Program-made: the position numbers and the translations under genes
Source of the DNA: Alloscardovia criceti DSM 17774
Lineage (GTDB): Bacteria; Actinomycetota; Actinomycetes; Actinomycetales; Bifidobacteriaceae
DNA length: 64,000 nt
Direction of reading: 5' to 3'
Assembly: GCF_000376885.1 (NCBI RefSeq)
Contig: NZ_AQXR01000007.1
Span: 1-64,000, forward strand
The notes under the pieces: model-generated
Database searches by the model: none
Told to the model about the DNA's origin: nothing
The model's input: only the letters and a program-made list of their open reading frames with translations
Part shown: positions 17,305 to 25,465 of the stretch, piece after piece
Numbering within the stretch: position 1 is the first letter of the stretch
Layout of the letters: every line of letters begins with the position of its first letter

Positions 17305-18507
17305 CTACTTCAACAGTGGCTCCACCTGCTTTTCGTAAGCAATCAAAGCGGTGTTGATGACCTGATGCATATCGTAGTACGCATAGGTGCCCAAGCGACC
17401 GCCGAATACTACGGATGGTTCTGCTTCGGCCTTCGCCTTGTACTGCGCGTAGAGCTGCTTGTCCGCATCGGTGTTGATAGGGTAGTAAGGCTCGTCGCCA
17501 CGCTCTGCGAAGCGGGAGTACTCTTCCCAGACAACGGTCTTCTTTGGATTCTGCTGGTCACGGCGCTCTGGATTGAAGTTCTTAAACTCAATGGCGCGCG
17601 TATATGGCACGTCGGAGTCTGCGTAATTCATCACTGGTACGCCGAAATGATCGGCTTCATCGTAACGCTTTTCCTTGAAATCAACAGTGCGCCACTTGAG
17701 CTCGCCGAGCTCATAGTTGAAGTACTTATCCACAGGACCGGTGTAAATCACAGGCACGGTGCCGACCAAAGCCTTCTTATTGTATGGCTGGTCTTCGTTG
17801 AAGAAGTCTACGCCCAAGGTCACGGTGATACGTGGATCGTCAATCATGCGCTCAAACCATGCGGTGTAACCGTCGGCAGGTAAGCCTTCCCACGTGTCCT
17901 TGAAGTAGCGGTTGTCATAGTTGAAACGCACTGGAAGACGGCGGATAATGCTGGCTGGCAGTTCGCTTGGGTCGGTCTGCCACTGCTTTCCCGTGTAATT
18001 GCGGATGAAAGCGTTGTACAGTGGTTCGCCGATGAGCTTCTTGCCCTGCTCGTCCAAGTTGCGTGGCTCGATATGTGCGAATTCGCCCGCCTGCTCTTCG
18101 ATGAGCTTTTCAGCCTCGGCAGGGGTGTAGGAAGCGTGGAAGAATTGGTTGATAGTACCCAGGTTTACCGGCAATGGGAAAACTTCGCCATTGTGGGTGG
18201 TGTATACGCGGTGTACATAATTGGTGAACTTCGTAAAACGATTCACGTACTCCCATACGCGCGCGTTGGATGTGTGGAAAAGATGTGCGCCATACTTGTG
18301 AATTTCTGCGCCTGTTTCCTCATCGAAGTAGGAGTAAGCATTGCCGCCAATATGGTCGCGAATGTCAATGATATGAACGGTTTTATCTGTGTGTTCGATA
18401 ATCTGCTGAGCGGTTACAAGTCCAAATAAACCAGCGCCTACGATGACAACGTCTGCGGAAATTGGCTCTTCACCAGTCACATCGGCTGCGTTACGAATGT
18501 TTGCCAT
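17305..18507 (-). CDS. glf: UDP-galactopyranose mutase
   Basis: A 400-residue flavoenzyme that interconverts UDP-galactopyranose and UDP-galactofuranose, the donor for the two GlfT2-like enzymes. The FAD-binding motif VVIVGAGLFGLVTA lies near residues 19-32. IDIRDHIGGNAYSY and GAHLFHTSNARVWEYVNRF follow, both typical of Glf, as is KWRTVDFKEKRYDE in the C-terminal half. The open frame extends to 18627, but ATG at 18507 has GGAAAGGA upstream and matches the family's length. It is divergent from rmlB with about 100 bases between starts. Assignment is firm. Confidence 0.95.
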   Translation of the reverse strand: MANIRNAADVTGEEPISADVVIVGAGLFGLVTAQQIIEHTDKTVHIIDIRDHIGGNAYSYFDEETGAEIHKYGAHLFHTSNARVWEYVNRFTKFTNYVHRVYTTHNGEVFPLPVNLGTINQFFHASYTPAEAEKLIEEQAGEFAHIEPRNLDEQGKKLIGEPLYNAFIRNYTGKQWQTDPSELPASIIRRLPVRFNYDNRYFKDTWEGLPADGYTAWFERMIDDPRITVTLGVDFFNEDQPYNKKALVGTVPVIYTGPVDKYFNYELGELKWRTVDFKEKRYDEADHFGVPVMNYADSDVPYTRAIEFKNFNPERRDQQNPKKTVVWEEYSRFAERGDEPYYPINTDADKQLYAQYKAKAEAEPSVVFGGRLGTYAYYDMHQVINTALIAYEKQVEPLLK

Positions 18508-18572
18508 TCTCAAGGATTCCTTTCCAATATGCGAGTCGCTTGGCACCATTCTAGCGTGCAGGGTGTGCATAG

Positions 18573-18607
18573 CCTTGCGTTCTAGCTTGTTTATTACACT
18601 GGCTAGC
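18573..18607 (+). promoter_or_regulatory. Candidate leaderless promoter of rmlB
   Basis: TACACT (18595-18600) lies seven bases before the rmlB ATG and no ribosome-binding site is present. The -35 is weak (TTGCGT at 18575-18580, short spacer). It lies in the shared region with the divergent glf gene. Confidence 0.35.
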
Positions 18608-19666
18608 ATGAAAACTCTCTTAGTCACCGGTGGAGCTGGCTTTATTGGTTCGAATTTTGTGAGGTACTCTAGGGCGCATTATCCTCAGACTCACCTTATC
18701 GTGCTGGACGCCTTGACTTATGCGGGAAATCTGAGCAATATTGCAGATTTGCTCAGCGACACGACGGATACTCGCTCGGGAGTGGAATTTATCCACGCTT
18801 CTATCAATGATCCAGTTGTGGTGGATGCTGTGATGCAACGTGTGGATGCAGTCGTGCATTTTGCCGCCGAGTCGCACAATGACCGTGCTATTGAGCAGCC
18901 TACGATTTTCTATGAAACAAACGTCATGGGCACGCTGAACTTGCTTCAAGCGGCCCAGAAATATGGTGTGAGATTCCATCACATTTCTACGGATGAGGTT
19001 TATGGCGATACGCCGCTGGATTCTACGGAAAAATTTACGGAAACTTCGCCCTACAAGCCATCTTCACCGTATGCCGCTTCGAAAGCAGCCTCCGATCACA
19101 TGGTGCGCGCATGGGTGAGGACTTATGGGCTGCGTGCCACGATTTCTAATTGTTCCAATAATTACGGTGCTTATCAACATATCGAGAAATTTATCCCGCG
19201 CGCGGTTACGAACGCCTTGAGCGGTTTGCCTATGAAACTGTACGGCGATGGGCTGGCGGTGCGGGACTGGATACACGTGGATGATCAGTGCAGTGCCATT
19301 TGGGCCATCCTAGAGCGTGGTAAACCTGGTGAAACGTACCTTGTGGGCGCAGACCGTGCGACGAGCAATATCGATGTGGCCCGCATGATTTCAGACACGA
19401 TCGATGTGGAACGCGAGCACTTGCAGGTAATTGTGGACCAGGAAATCCCCGATGTGCACATAACGCATGTGCGCAATCGTTTGGGTGCAGATCGCCGCTA
19501 TGCCTTGAATGCTTCCAAAATTCAGCACGAATTGGGCTGGAAGCCGCAAAAGACGGATTTTGCCGAAGAATTAAAGGAAACTATTTATTGGTACGCACGG
19601 CACGCGGCGTGGTGGCAATCCTTAAAAACGGAGGTGGAGCAAGCATATGCACGCTCCGGTCAGTAG
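18608..19666 (+). CDS. rmlB: dTDP-glucose 4,6-dehydratase
   Basis: A 352-residue short-chain dehydrogenase/reductase that makes dTDP-4-keto-6-deoxyglucose, the second step toward dTDP-rhamnose and related sugars. The NAD motif GGAGFIGSNF is at about residues 7-16. TDEVYGDT gives the catalytic Asp-Glu, and SPYAASKAASDH gives the Tyr-x3-Lys pair. Substrate-binding residues appear in NCSNNYGAYQ. The frame is open from 18443, but the ATG at 18608 gives the canonical N-terminus. rmlA, rmlC and rmlD are not in this window, so the final sugar cannot be stated. Divergent from glf. Confidence 0.93.
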   Translation: MKTLLVTGGAGFIGSNFVRYSRAHYPQTHLIVLDALTYAGNLSNIADLLSDTTDTRSGVEFIHASINDPVVVDAVMQRVDAVVHFAAESHNDRAIEQPTIFYETNVMGTLNLLQAAQKYGVRFHHISTDEVYGDTPLDSTEKFTETSPYKPSSPYAASKAASDHMVRAWVRTYGLRATISNCSNNYGAYQHIEKFIPRAVTNALSGLPMKLYGDGLAVRDWIHVDDQCSAIWAILERGKPGETYLVGADRATSNIDVARMISDTIDVEREHLQVIVDQEIPDVHITHVRNRLGADRRYALNASKIQHELGWKPQKTDFAEELKETIYWYARHAAWWQSLKTEVEQAYARSGQ

Positions 19667-19738
19667 CCCAAACATATCTGAAATCGATACCTCATCTACG
19701 CTAAAATTAGCAGGGATCGTAAGAAATATGAGGAGTTT

Positions 19739-20617
19739 ATGGCTAAGCAGGCACATAAAAAGAGCACGATGAAATCTTCTACGAAAGACAAGCTGCGCGT
19801 AGGATTCCTATGGTTCCTCGCCGCGGTGCTCACCGTGGCATTGGCGGTGACGGTGACGAAACTCGTGCAATGGCAGCAGGCCGTCAAAGTCGCTCAAACC
19901 GAGCAATCACAGATGTTTGCAAGCTATGATTTTGATCCGGGATACATTATTTCGGACAATCAATTTTTTGATTCCGACGCTATGACAGCTGCGGAAGTTC
20001 AAACCTTTCTTGAAGAGCAGGGCGAGAATTGCTCGGGCGAGTTATGTTTGAAAAATCTTACCGTGGATGTGCAGTCCCGGGATGCCAGCGATGAATGTGC
20101 AGCCTACGAAGCGCCCTCCTCGGGCAAAGCCACAGCGGCAGAAGTTATCAATGCCTCCGCGCGTGCTTGTGGCATCAGCCAAAAAGTCTTAATTACCATT
20201 TTGCAAAAAGAGCAAAATCTCATCGGACGCTCCAGCGTCACCCAAGATCAGCTGGACAAAGCTCTCGGTCTGTCCTGCCCAGATACAGCCGAGTGTGATG
20301 AAAACTTTGCAGGGTTCTTCAATCAAGTCTACGGCGCAGCCGAGCGTTTCAAGTACTACCTCAACCACGAATCCCGCTACAATTTCCACGCCGGAGACCT
20401 CAACTCCGTGCGCTTCTCACCAGATGAAAGCTGCGGGGCAAGTGACGTGTACATTTACAACAACGCCACCGCCGTACTCTACATCTACACGCCGTATCAG
20501 CCAAACAAGGCCGCGCTGGAGGCGGGCGTAGGCGAGGGCGATGCCTGCTCCTCCTATGGAAACCGCAACTTCTCCATCATCTACACCAGCTACTTCGGCT
20601 CGCCCACGAAGTACTAA
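19739..20617 (+). CDS. Secreted/membrane-anchored actinobacterial protein of unknown role
   Basis: A 292-residue protein with a basic N-terminus, one transmembrane segment (about 22-42) and an extracellular domain. The domain matches a widespread actinobacterial pattern: YIISDNQFFDSDAMTAAEVQ, CGISQKVLITILQKEQNLI, CPDTAECDENFAGFFNQVY and ALYIYTPYQPN, with conserved cysteines. Such proteins are often loosely annotated as hemagglutinin. The LQKEQ helix followed by Tyr/Phe-rich motifs recalls lysozyme-like folds, but I cannot show catalysis. GAGGAG precedes the ATG at ideal spacing. It lies just after the surface-polysaccharide genes, fitting a cell-envelope role. Family recognition is good; function is unknown. 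Confidence 0.75.
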   Translation: MAKQAHKKSTMKSSTKDKLRVGFLWFLAAVLTVALAVTVTKLVQWQQAVKVAQTEQSQMFASYDFDPGYIISDNQFFDSDAMTAAEVQTFLEEQGENCSGELCLKNLTVDVQSRDASDECAAYEAPSSGKATAAEVINASARACGISQKVLITILQKEQNLIGRSSVTQDQLDKALGLSCPDTAECDENFAGFFNQVYGAAERFKYYLNHESRYNFHAGDLNSVRFSPDESCGASDVYIYNNATAVLYIYTPYQPNKAALEAGVGEGDACSSYGNRNFSIIYTSYFGSPTKY

Positions 20618-20640
20618 GCAGTCATGCAAGGCAGCACACC

Positions 20641-21696
20641 ATGCGTAAGAAAAAAGTCAGCATTACCGATGTAGCGCGTAGCAGCGCCGTATCCGTAAGC
20701 ACCGTTTCCTACGTGATGAACGGCAAACGGAGCATTAGTGAGGAAACGAAAAAGCGCGTTATTGATGCCGCAAAATCACTCGGGTATGTGCCCAAAAATC
20801 ATGCGCGAGCGCTCGAGCTGGGTTTAGGTGAAGCCCGTTATCACCGCGACACCAAGGTGCTGGCGCTTAGCTCTCCCGTGCGCCCCTATACGGATTACAC
20901 CAATTATGCTGTCTTCTTCTTTGCTTTGGCTCAGCGCGCTCGCCGGTATGGCTACGACATTCTGCTGCTTATGCATGAAAGCGGTGATGAGGAGCTCTTC
21001 CGTGTGGTCAATAATCACATGGTCGACGGTATCCTCTTGCTGGACGTTTTGCTTGCAGACTCACGTGCTGATATAGCCAAGAATTTACCCGTGCCCGTCG
21101 TGGCGGTGGGGTATCCCAACAATACGGAGCATATTTGGTCTACCGATATCGATTTTGAAAAGGCTGGACGCGATGCCATCGATAAGGCGCACGTTTTCGG
21201 ACATCGCACAGTCGCTATTGTAGGCGGTTTGAATGATGCCTTCGATGATGGCTCGAATTATCTGGTTCGTTTCCGCGATGCTGCTATTAAACACGGCTCG
21301 GACTTGGGCATAAGCGTGGTGTGCCGCACTGTGCAAGAAAGCAGTATGGAAGAAATCGAAAAAGGCCTGGGAGATTTACTCGACAGCCAGGCGCGGCCCA
21401 CATTGATTATCTGGCAAGGAAGTACAGTGGGTGCAGGCATGCTGGAGGAAGCACTGTATAAGCGGGGCTTGAAAGTACCGCAGGATCTTTCCTTGATGGC
21501 AGCCTGTACTTTTGGTGTATCGCGTATCCCGCATCCTATGAATGAATATCCGTTAGACGCCACCGTTACTGCGAAAAGTGGCGTAGATATGATGATCGAA
21601 ATTCTCGAAGGAAAGCGAGACGACGTAGGCGCCGTGGAGTTACTGCCGTCTAAATATGTGAATGTGGGCACGTTAGGGCCTGCGCCGCAAGGCTAA
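20641..21696 (+). CDS. LacI-family transcriptional regulator
   Basis: A 351-residue regulator. The N-terminal helix-turn-helix (residues ~5-25: ITDVARSSAVSVSTVSYVMN) and hinge helix (AAKSLGYVPKNHARALE) are standard for LacI/GalR. The periplasmic-binding-like effector domain follows. It precedes a sugar-binding lipoprotein gene by 172 bases in the same direction, so it most likely controls the uptake and alpha-xylosidase locus that follows and responds to its sugar. The effector is unknown. Confidence 0.9.
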   Translation: MRKKKVSITDVARSSAVSVSTVSYVMNGKRSISEETKKRVIDAAKSLGYVPKNHARALELGLGEARYHRDTKVLALSSPVRPYTDYTNYAVFFFALAQRARRYGYDILLLMHESGDEELFRVVNNHMVDGILLLDVLLADSRADIAKNLPVPVVAVGYPNNTEHIWSTDIDFEKAGRDAIDKAHVFGHRTVAIVGGLNDAFDDGSNYLVRFRDAAIKHGSDLGISVVCRTVQESSMEEIEKGLGDLLDSQARPTLIIWQGSTVGAGMLEEALYKRGLKVPQDLSLMAACTFGVSRIPHPMNEYPLDATVTAKSGVDMMIEILEGKRDDVGAVELLPSKYVNVGTLGPAPQG

Positions 21697-21733
21697 AAAC
21701 CTCGCTCGGCTTAGTTAAGACTTTTAACAAACT

Positions 21734-21785
21734 GTCGAAATTTGTCGAAATTTTCTTGATTGCCTGTGACCCCACTCACTATTCT
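21734..21785 (+). promoter_or_regulatory. Promoter with tandem 10-mer upstream of the sugar-uptake operon
   Basis: Two perfect head-to-tail copies of GTCGAAATTT (21734-21743 and 21744-21753) end two bases before a candidate -35 TTGATT (21756-21761). An 18-base spacer leads to -10 TATTCT (21780-21785). The repeat is a plausible binding site for the LacI regulator just upstream, although it is a direct repeat rather than the usual palindrome. Confidence 0.5.
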
Positions 21786-21868
21786 TAAATTGCACAGGGT
21801 AGATGTTCATTCGACGACGAAGAGATCTGCCTATTCAATCTCAATGATGGTGTTGAAGGGAAAAGAAA

Positions 21869-23173
21869 ATGAAGGCTCTCCATAAAGTACTTGCAGCGGG
21901 CGTAGCCGTTGCATCCTTAATTTCCTTAGCCGCGTGTGGCTCTTCCGAGGTTGCTCAGGAAGAAAATCCTACGACCTTGAAGATCTGGCACTACGAAGAA
22001 TCCAGCGGTGCGCAGGGTAAGGCTTGGGATAAAGCAATTGAACTTTTCGAAGAAAAATATGGCGTTAAGGTGGAATTCGAAAAGAAGTCTTTCGAGCAGA
22101 TTCGCCAGAACGCTTCACAAATTCTGAATTCTGACGAAGCTCCAGACGTCATGGAGTACAACAAGGGCAACGCTACCGCTGGTTTGCTCGCAAGCCAAGG
22201 ATTGCTCACCAACCTCGATGATTACGTCAAGGAGTACAACTGGGATAGTAAGATCAGCGGAAGCTTGGCAGCTACGGGAAAGTATGATGACAAGGGCATT
22301 ATGGGTTCCGGTAACTGGTATGGCATTACCAACTACGGTGAAGACGTCGTCATGTACTACAACAAGGACATGTTTGACAAGTACGGCATCGAAATCCCAA
22401 CTACCTACGATGAGCTCGTGTCTGCTATGCAGAAGTTCGTGGACAACGGTGTAACCCCATTGTCCGAAGGCGTGGCTGAGTATCCACTGCAGCACCTGTG
22501 GTGGCAACTGGCTTTGAGCAAGGCAGATGACAGCTTTATCAACGCTTACGAAATGTATGACGGCGATGTGGACTGGCAGGGCACCGAGCTGACCTACGCT
22601 ACCCAAACCATTAAGGATTGGGTCGACAAGGGCTACATTTCCAAGGACTCCACTGGTGTGAAGGCCGAAGATGCAGGTCAGGCATTCATGGCGGGCACCT
22701 ATCCAATGTTCTTCTCCGGTACCTGGTGGTTCGGACGCTTCCAGACTGAAATGGCGGATACCAACTGGACCTTCTCCACATTCCCAGACAGTAAGAAGGT
22801 CGTCGGATCTTCCGGAAACATCTGGGTCGTACCAGAGCGCTCCGCACGCAAGGACTTGGCTGCCAAGTTCATCGATATCACCTTGAGCCCAGAAGTGCAG
22901 AACTTGATGGGTAACTCCGGCGGCCTGCCAATTGCGGCGGATCCAGATGCCATCACCGACGAAAAGTCTAAGGAACTGATTACCTCCTTCAATACAGTTC
23001 TGGAAAACGACGGATTGGGCTTCTACCCAGACTGGCCAACCTCCACCTTCTACGATGAGTTGAATGCTTCCTTGCAGGAGCTCGTCAATGGAACGGCGGA
23101 TGTCACCACCACCTTGAATCAGATGAAGGATAACTACGACAAGGGCGTAGAATCCGCGGGTGTCAAGGAATAG
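21869..23173 (+). CDS. Sugar ABC transporter solute-binding lipoprotein (CUT1)
   Basis: A 434-residue extracellular binding protein of the maltose/oligosaccharide class. A lipoprotein signal peptide with lipobox LAAC (Cys near residue 23) anchors it to the membrane. The mature part carries TLKIWHYEESSG at its start and the family pattern VVMYYNKDMFDKYGIEIPTTYDEL. Many aromatic residues (WWQLALSK, TWWFGRF, YPDWPTS) suit sugar stacking. GAAGGGAAAAG precedes the ATG. Together with the two permeases and the GH31 enzyme downstream it predicts import of an alpha-xylosyl- or glucosyl-containing oligosaccharide. Confidence 0.9.
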   Translation: MKALHKVLAAGVAVASLISLAACGSSEVAQEENPTTLKIWHYEESSGAQGKAWDKAIELFEEKYGVKVEFEKKSFEQIRQNASQILNSDEAPDVMEYNKGNATAGLLASQGLLTNLDDYVKEYNWDSKISGSLAATGKYDDKGIMGSGNWYGITNYGEDVVMYYNKDMFDKYGIEIPTTYDELVSAMQKFVDNGVTPLSEGVAEYPLQHLWWQLALSKADDSFINAYEMYDGDVDWQGTELTYATQTIKDWVDKGYISKDSTGVKAEDAGQAFMAGTYPMFFSGTWWFGRFQTEMADTNWTFSTFPDSKKVVGSSGNIWVVPERSARKDLAAKFIDITLSPEVQNLMGNSGGLPIAADPDAITDEKSKELITSFNTVLENDGLGFYPDWPTSTFYDELNASLQELVNGTADVTTTLNQMKDNYDKGVESAGVKE

Positions 23174-23219
23174 CACCGTAAGTTAAGGAAGACTTACGAA
23201 GCATAACGAAAAATCATAA

Positions 23220-23276
23220 TTTCTGCTGGAGTGTGAGGTGAGTGCACACGTCAGGAGCCTCACACTTCAGCAGAAA
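23220..23276 (+). terminator. Long intra-operon hairpin after the binding-protein gene
   Basis: A 19-bp stem (23220-23238 with 23258-23276, one G-T pair) and a 19-base loop, without a T-run. It lies in the 294-base gap between binding protein and permease. Such structures commonly protect the upstream mRNA and raise binding protein over permease. Confidence 0.6.
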
Positions 23277-23467
23277 CCCACTCAATCTTTTTATCTTTCA
23301 TAATTAATCGCACAATTGAGGTCGTGTAAATCTCTCCATCGTCCGAAATTCTCACGGGGAAACACTACTCAACATTCGACATAAAGCGCACCATACAGAC
23401 TTTGCGAAGGGCAGGGCGCCCTTGGCTTCCTCTCGTGCGTTCAAAATAGCTCACTTTGGAGTGAATT

Positions 23468-24418
23468 ATGAGAAAAACAACGCAAAAGCCTGCAGGCAAA
23501 CCAAGCGGGGCTTCACGCATTCCGGGCAGCCCGTCCAATAGATTCTGGCTGTACCTCATTCCGGGATTCCTGATGCTGCTGTGGATTATCGTCATCCCCG
23601 CTGTATGGAATATATATTTAAGCTTCACCAATTATCGTGGCATTCGTCCTCCACAGTGGGCGGGGCTGAAGAATTGGCAGAAATTAATGACGGATGCCAC
23701 CTTCTGGGTGTCGTTTAGAAATTCCATCTGGATGATTATCGCCATGGTGATTATCCCAATTCTCATTGGTCTGGTCTTGTCCTCGCTCATGTTTGACGTG
23801 GTACAAAAGAAGTTCGGAGCTAAGGCCGCCTCGACCTTCCGTGCAGTATACTACTTCCCACAGCTCCTGCCGATTTCCGTGGCGGCGCTGGTTATGGGAT
23901 GGATTTTCCGCCCAGAAAATGGCGCGCTCAACGCTGTACTGAAAGCTATAGGCCTCGGAAATCTCCAACACGACTGGATCGGCAAGCCAGACACCGCGCT
24001 CATCTTCCTCATGTTGATCATGATCTGGATCCAAATCGGCTACCCACTGATTATCTTCATGTCCGGCCTGCAGCGCGTAGATCCAGAACTCTACGAGGCA
24101 GCCAGCCTAGACGGCGCAAACTGGTGGCAGCGATTTATTGCCATCACCTTGCCATCTATTCGTCCTGAAATCTTCGTCGTGGCGTTGACTTGCACCATCG
24201 CAGCCTTGAAGGTCTTCGGACCGGTCTACATGCTGACACGCGGCGGTCCGGGTACCTCCACCATCGTGCCTTCATACTACTCATACACGCAGTTCTTCCA
24301 GGCACAGCAGGTGGGTTACGGTGCAGCCATTGCTACCGCTTTGACCATCGTCGTTGTCATCGTATCGATTATCTTCACCACCCTTCAGGAGAAGGTGGCT
24401 AAAGAGGACGAGGAGTAA
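23468..24418 (+). CDS. Sugar ABC transporter permease (MalF-like, CUT1)
   Basis: A 316-residue inner-membrane permease. Six hydrophobic segments follow a basic, Pro/Ser-rich N-terminal tail. The ATPase-contact EAA loop is visible as YEAASLDGANWWQRFIAITL (about residues 210-229). NSIWMIIAMVIIPILIGLVL is the typical third-helix region. The next permease gene starts three bases after its stop. No ATPase gene is nearby, so a shared multi-sugar ATPase elsewhere is expected, as is common in bifidobacteria. Confidence 0.92.
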   Translation: MRKTTQKPAGKPSGASRIPGSPSNRFWLYLIPGFLMLLWIIVIPAVWNIYLSFTNYRGIRPPQWAGLKNWQKLMTDATFWVSFRNSIWMIIAMVIIPILIGLVLSSLMFDVVQKKFGAKAASTFRAVYYFPQLLPISVAALVMGWIFRPENGALNAVLKAIGLGNLQHDWIGKPDTALIFLMLIMIWIQIGYPLIIFMSGLQRVDPELYEAASLDGANWWQRFIAITLPSIRPEIFVVALTCTIAALKVFGPVYMLTRGGPGTSTIVPSYYSYTQFFQAQQVGYGAAIATALTIVVVIVSIIFTTLQEKVAKEDEE

Positions 24419-24420
24419 TC

Positions 24421-25302
24421 ATGGCTTCGAGTGTAAAAACTATGAAAACCGTATCAAAAGCGGGTTATCACACACGCAAGATCCGCACAGCCGGCGACTG
24501 GGTCGTGCTCGCACTGCTCATTATCGGTGGATTGGTGATGCTCTTCCCATTCATCGTGCTGCTGCTCAATGCCTTCAAAACGACGGCGCAATACAACAGC
24601 TCAGGTCCGTTAAGCTGGCCAACCGAACTGCAATTCGATGGTCTGATGAACTTCTGGAAGCGCGTCAATTATCCAGAAAAACTCTGGAACAGCATCTGGA
24701 CCTCCGGCCTGGTAGCAGTACTCGCCGTGATTCTCTCCATGTTTAACGCATTTGCATTGGGCATCGGCCGAGTCAAGGGCCGCCGCTGGATCATCTTGCT
24801 CATCATGCTAGCCAATATGCTGCCACAGGAAGCCATGCTGTACCCGCTGTACATCATGTTTAAGCAGATTGGTCTGTACAACTCCCCATGGGCCATCGTC
24901 ATCATCTTTACGGTGATTCAAAGCGCCTTCGGTACCTATCTGCTCTCCAGCGTGTATGGCACCTTCCCGCCGGCCATTTTGGAAGCAGCCACCATCGATG
25001 GTGCGAGCAGGTGGACCATCTTTACCAAGATAGTCTTCCCAATTTCGAAGCCAACCCTGTCCGTCATGCTTGTGTTCTTCTTCATCTGGACCTGGAATGA
25101 ATACATGATTCCTATGGCATTCCTCATCGACAACAAGAGCCAGACCATCCCAATTGCCGTGGCGTCCTTGTCCGGCGATCGTCTGATGGATGTGACCACC
25201 ATCGCAGCCGCATCGCTGATTAGTATCTTGCCAACGTTGGTGTTCTACCTCATCTTCCAGCGCACCTTGGCTCGTGGTATTACCACCGGTGCAGTGAAGT
25301 AA
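24421..25302 (+). CDS. Sugar ABC transporter permease (MalG-like, CUT1)
   Basis: A 293-residue partner permease with six hydrophobic segments and the EAA loop LEAATIDGASRWTIFTKIVF (about 182-201). The C-terminus (FQRTLARGITTGAVK) is the usual CUT1 ending with ..G.taGAVK. Tightly coupled to the upstream permease. The GH31 gene follows after 163 bases containing a striking inverted repeat. Confidence 0.92.
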   Translation: MASSVKTMKTVSKAGYHTRKIRTAGDWVVLALLIIGGLVMLFPFIVLLLNAFKTTAQYNSSGPLSWPTELQFDGLMNFWKRVNYPEKLWNSIWTSGLVAVLAVILSMFNAFALGIGRVKGRRWIILLIMLANMLPQEAMLYPLYIMFKQIGLYNSPWAIVIIFTVIQSAFGTYLLSSVYGTFPPAILEAATIDGASRWTIFTKIVFPISKPTLSVMLVFFFIWTWNEYMIPMAFLIDNKSQTIPIAVASLSGDRLMDVTTIAAASLISILPTLVFYLIFQRTLARGITTGAVK

Positions 25303-25372
25303 CCGGTGCTGTGAAATAAACGGCGCAGTGCGGTACGAAATCGGCACAGTACAACGTTTCAACCTCCCCTAC

Positions 25373-25443
25373 GGCTATGCATGCTTGGGCATTTCGGGTG
25401 TCTTACGAAGAAGTGTCTAGGGATATGCTGAGCATGCATAGCC
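25373..25443 (+). repeat. Perfect 12-bp inverted repeat upstream of the GH31 gene
   Basis: GGCTATGCATGC (25373-25384) and its exact complement (25432-25443) are separated by 47 bases and end 22 bases before the GH31 start codon. Each arm itself contains the palindromes ATGCAT and GCATGC. No T-run follows. It may be a pair of operator sites or an mRNA structure between permease and hydrolase. Confidence 0.65.
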
Positions 25444-25465
25444 ACAATTATGCGAAAGAACAATC

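Noticed and set aside
22115-23176. 353-codon minus-strand frame
   Set aside because: Antisense to the solute-binding protein gene, whose lipobox and domain are clear.
25303-25465. Terminator between permease and GH31 gene
   Set aside because: The inverted repeat has a 47-base loop and no T-run, so a regulatory or structural role is more likely.
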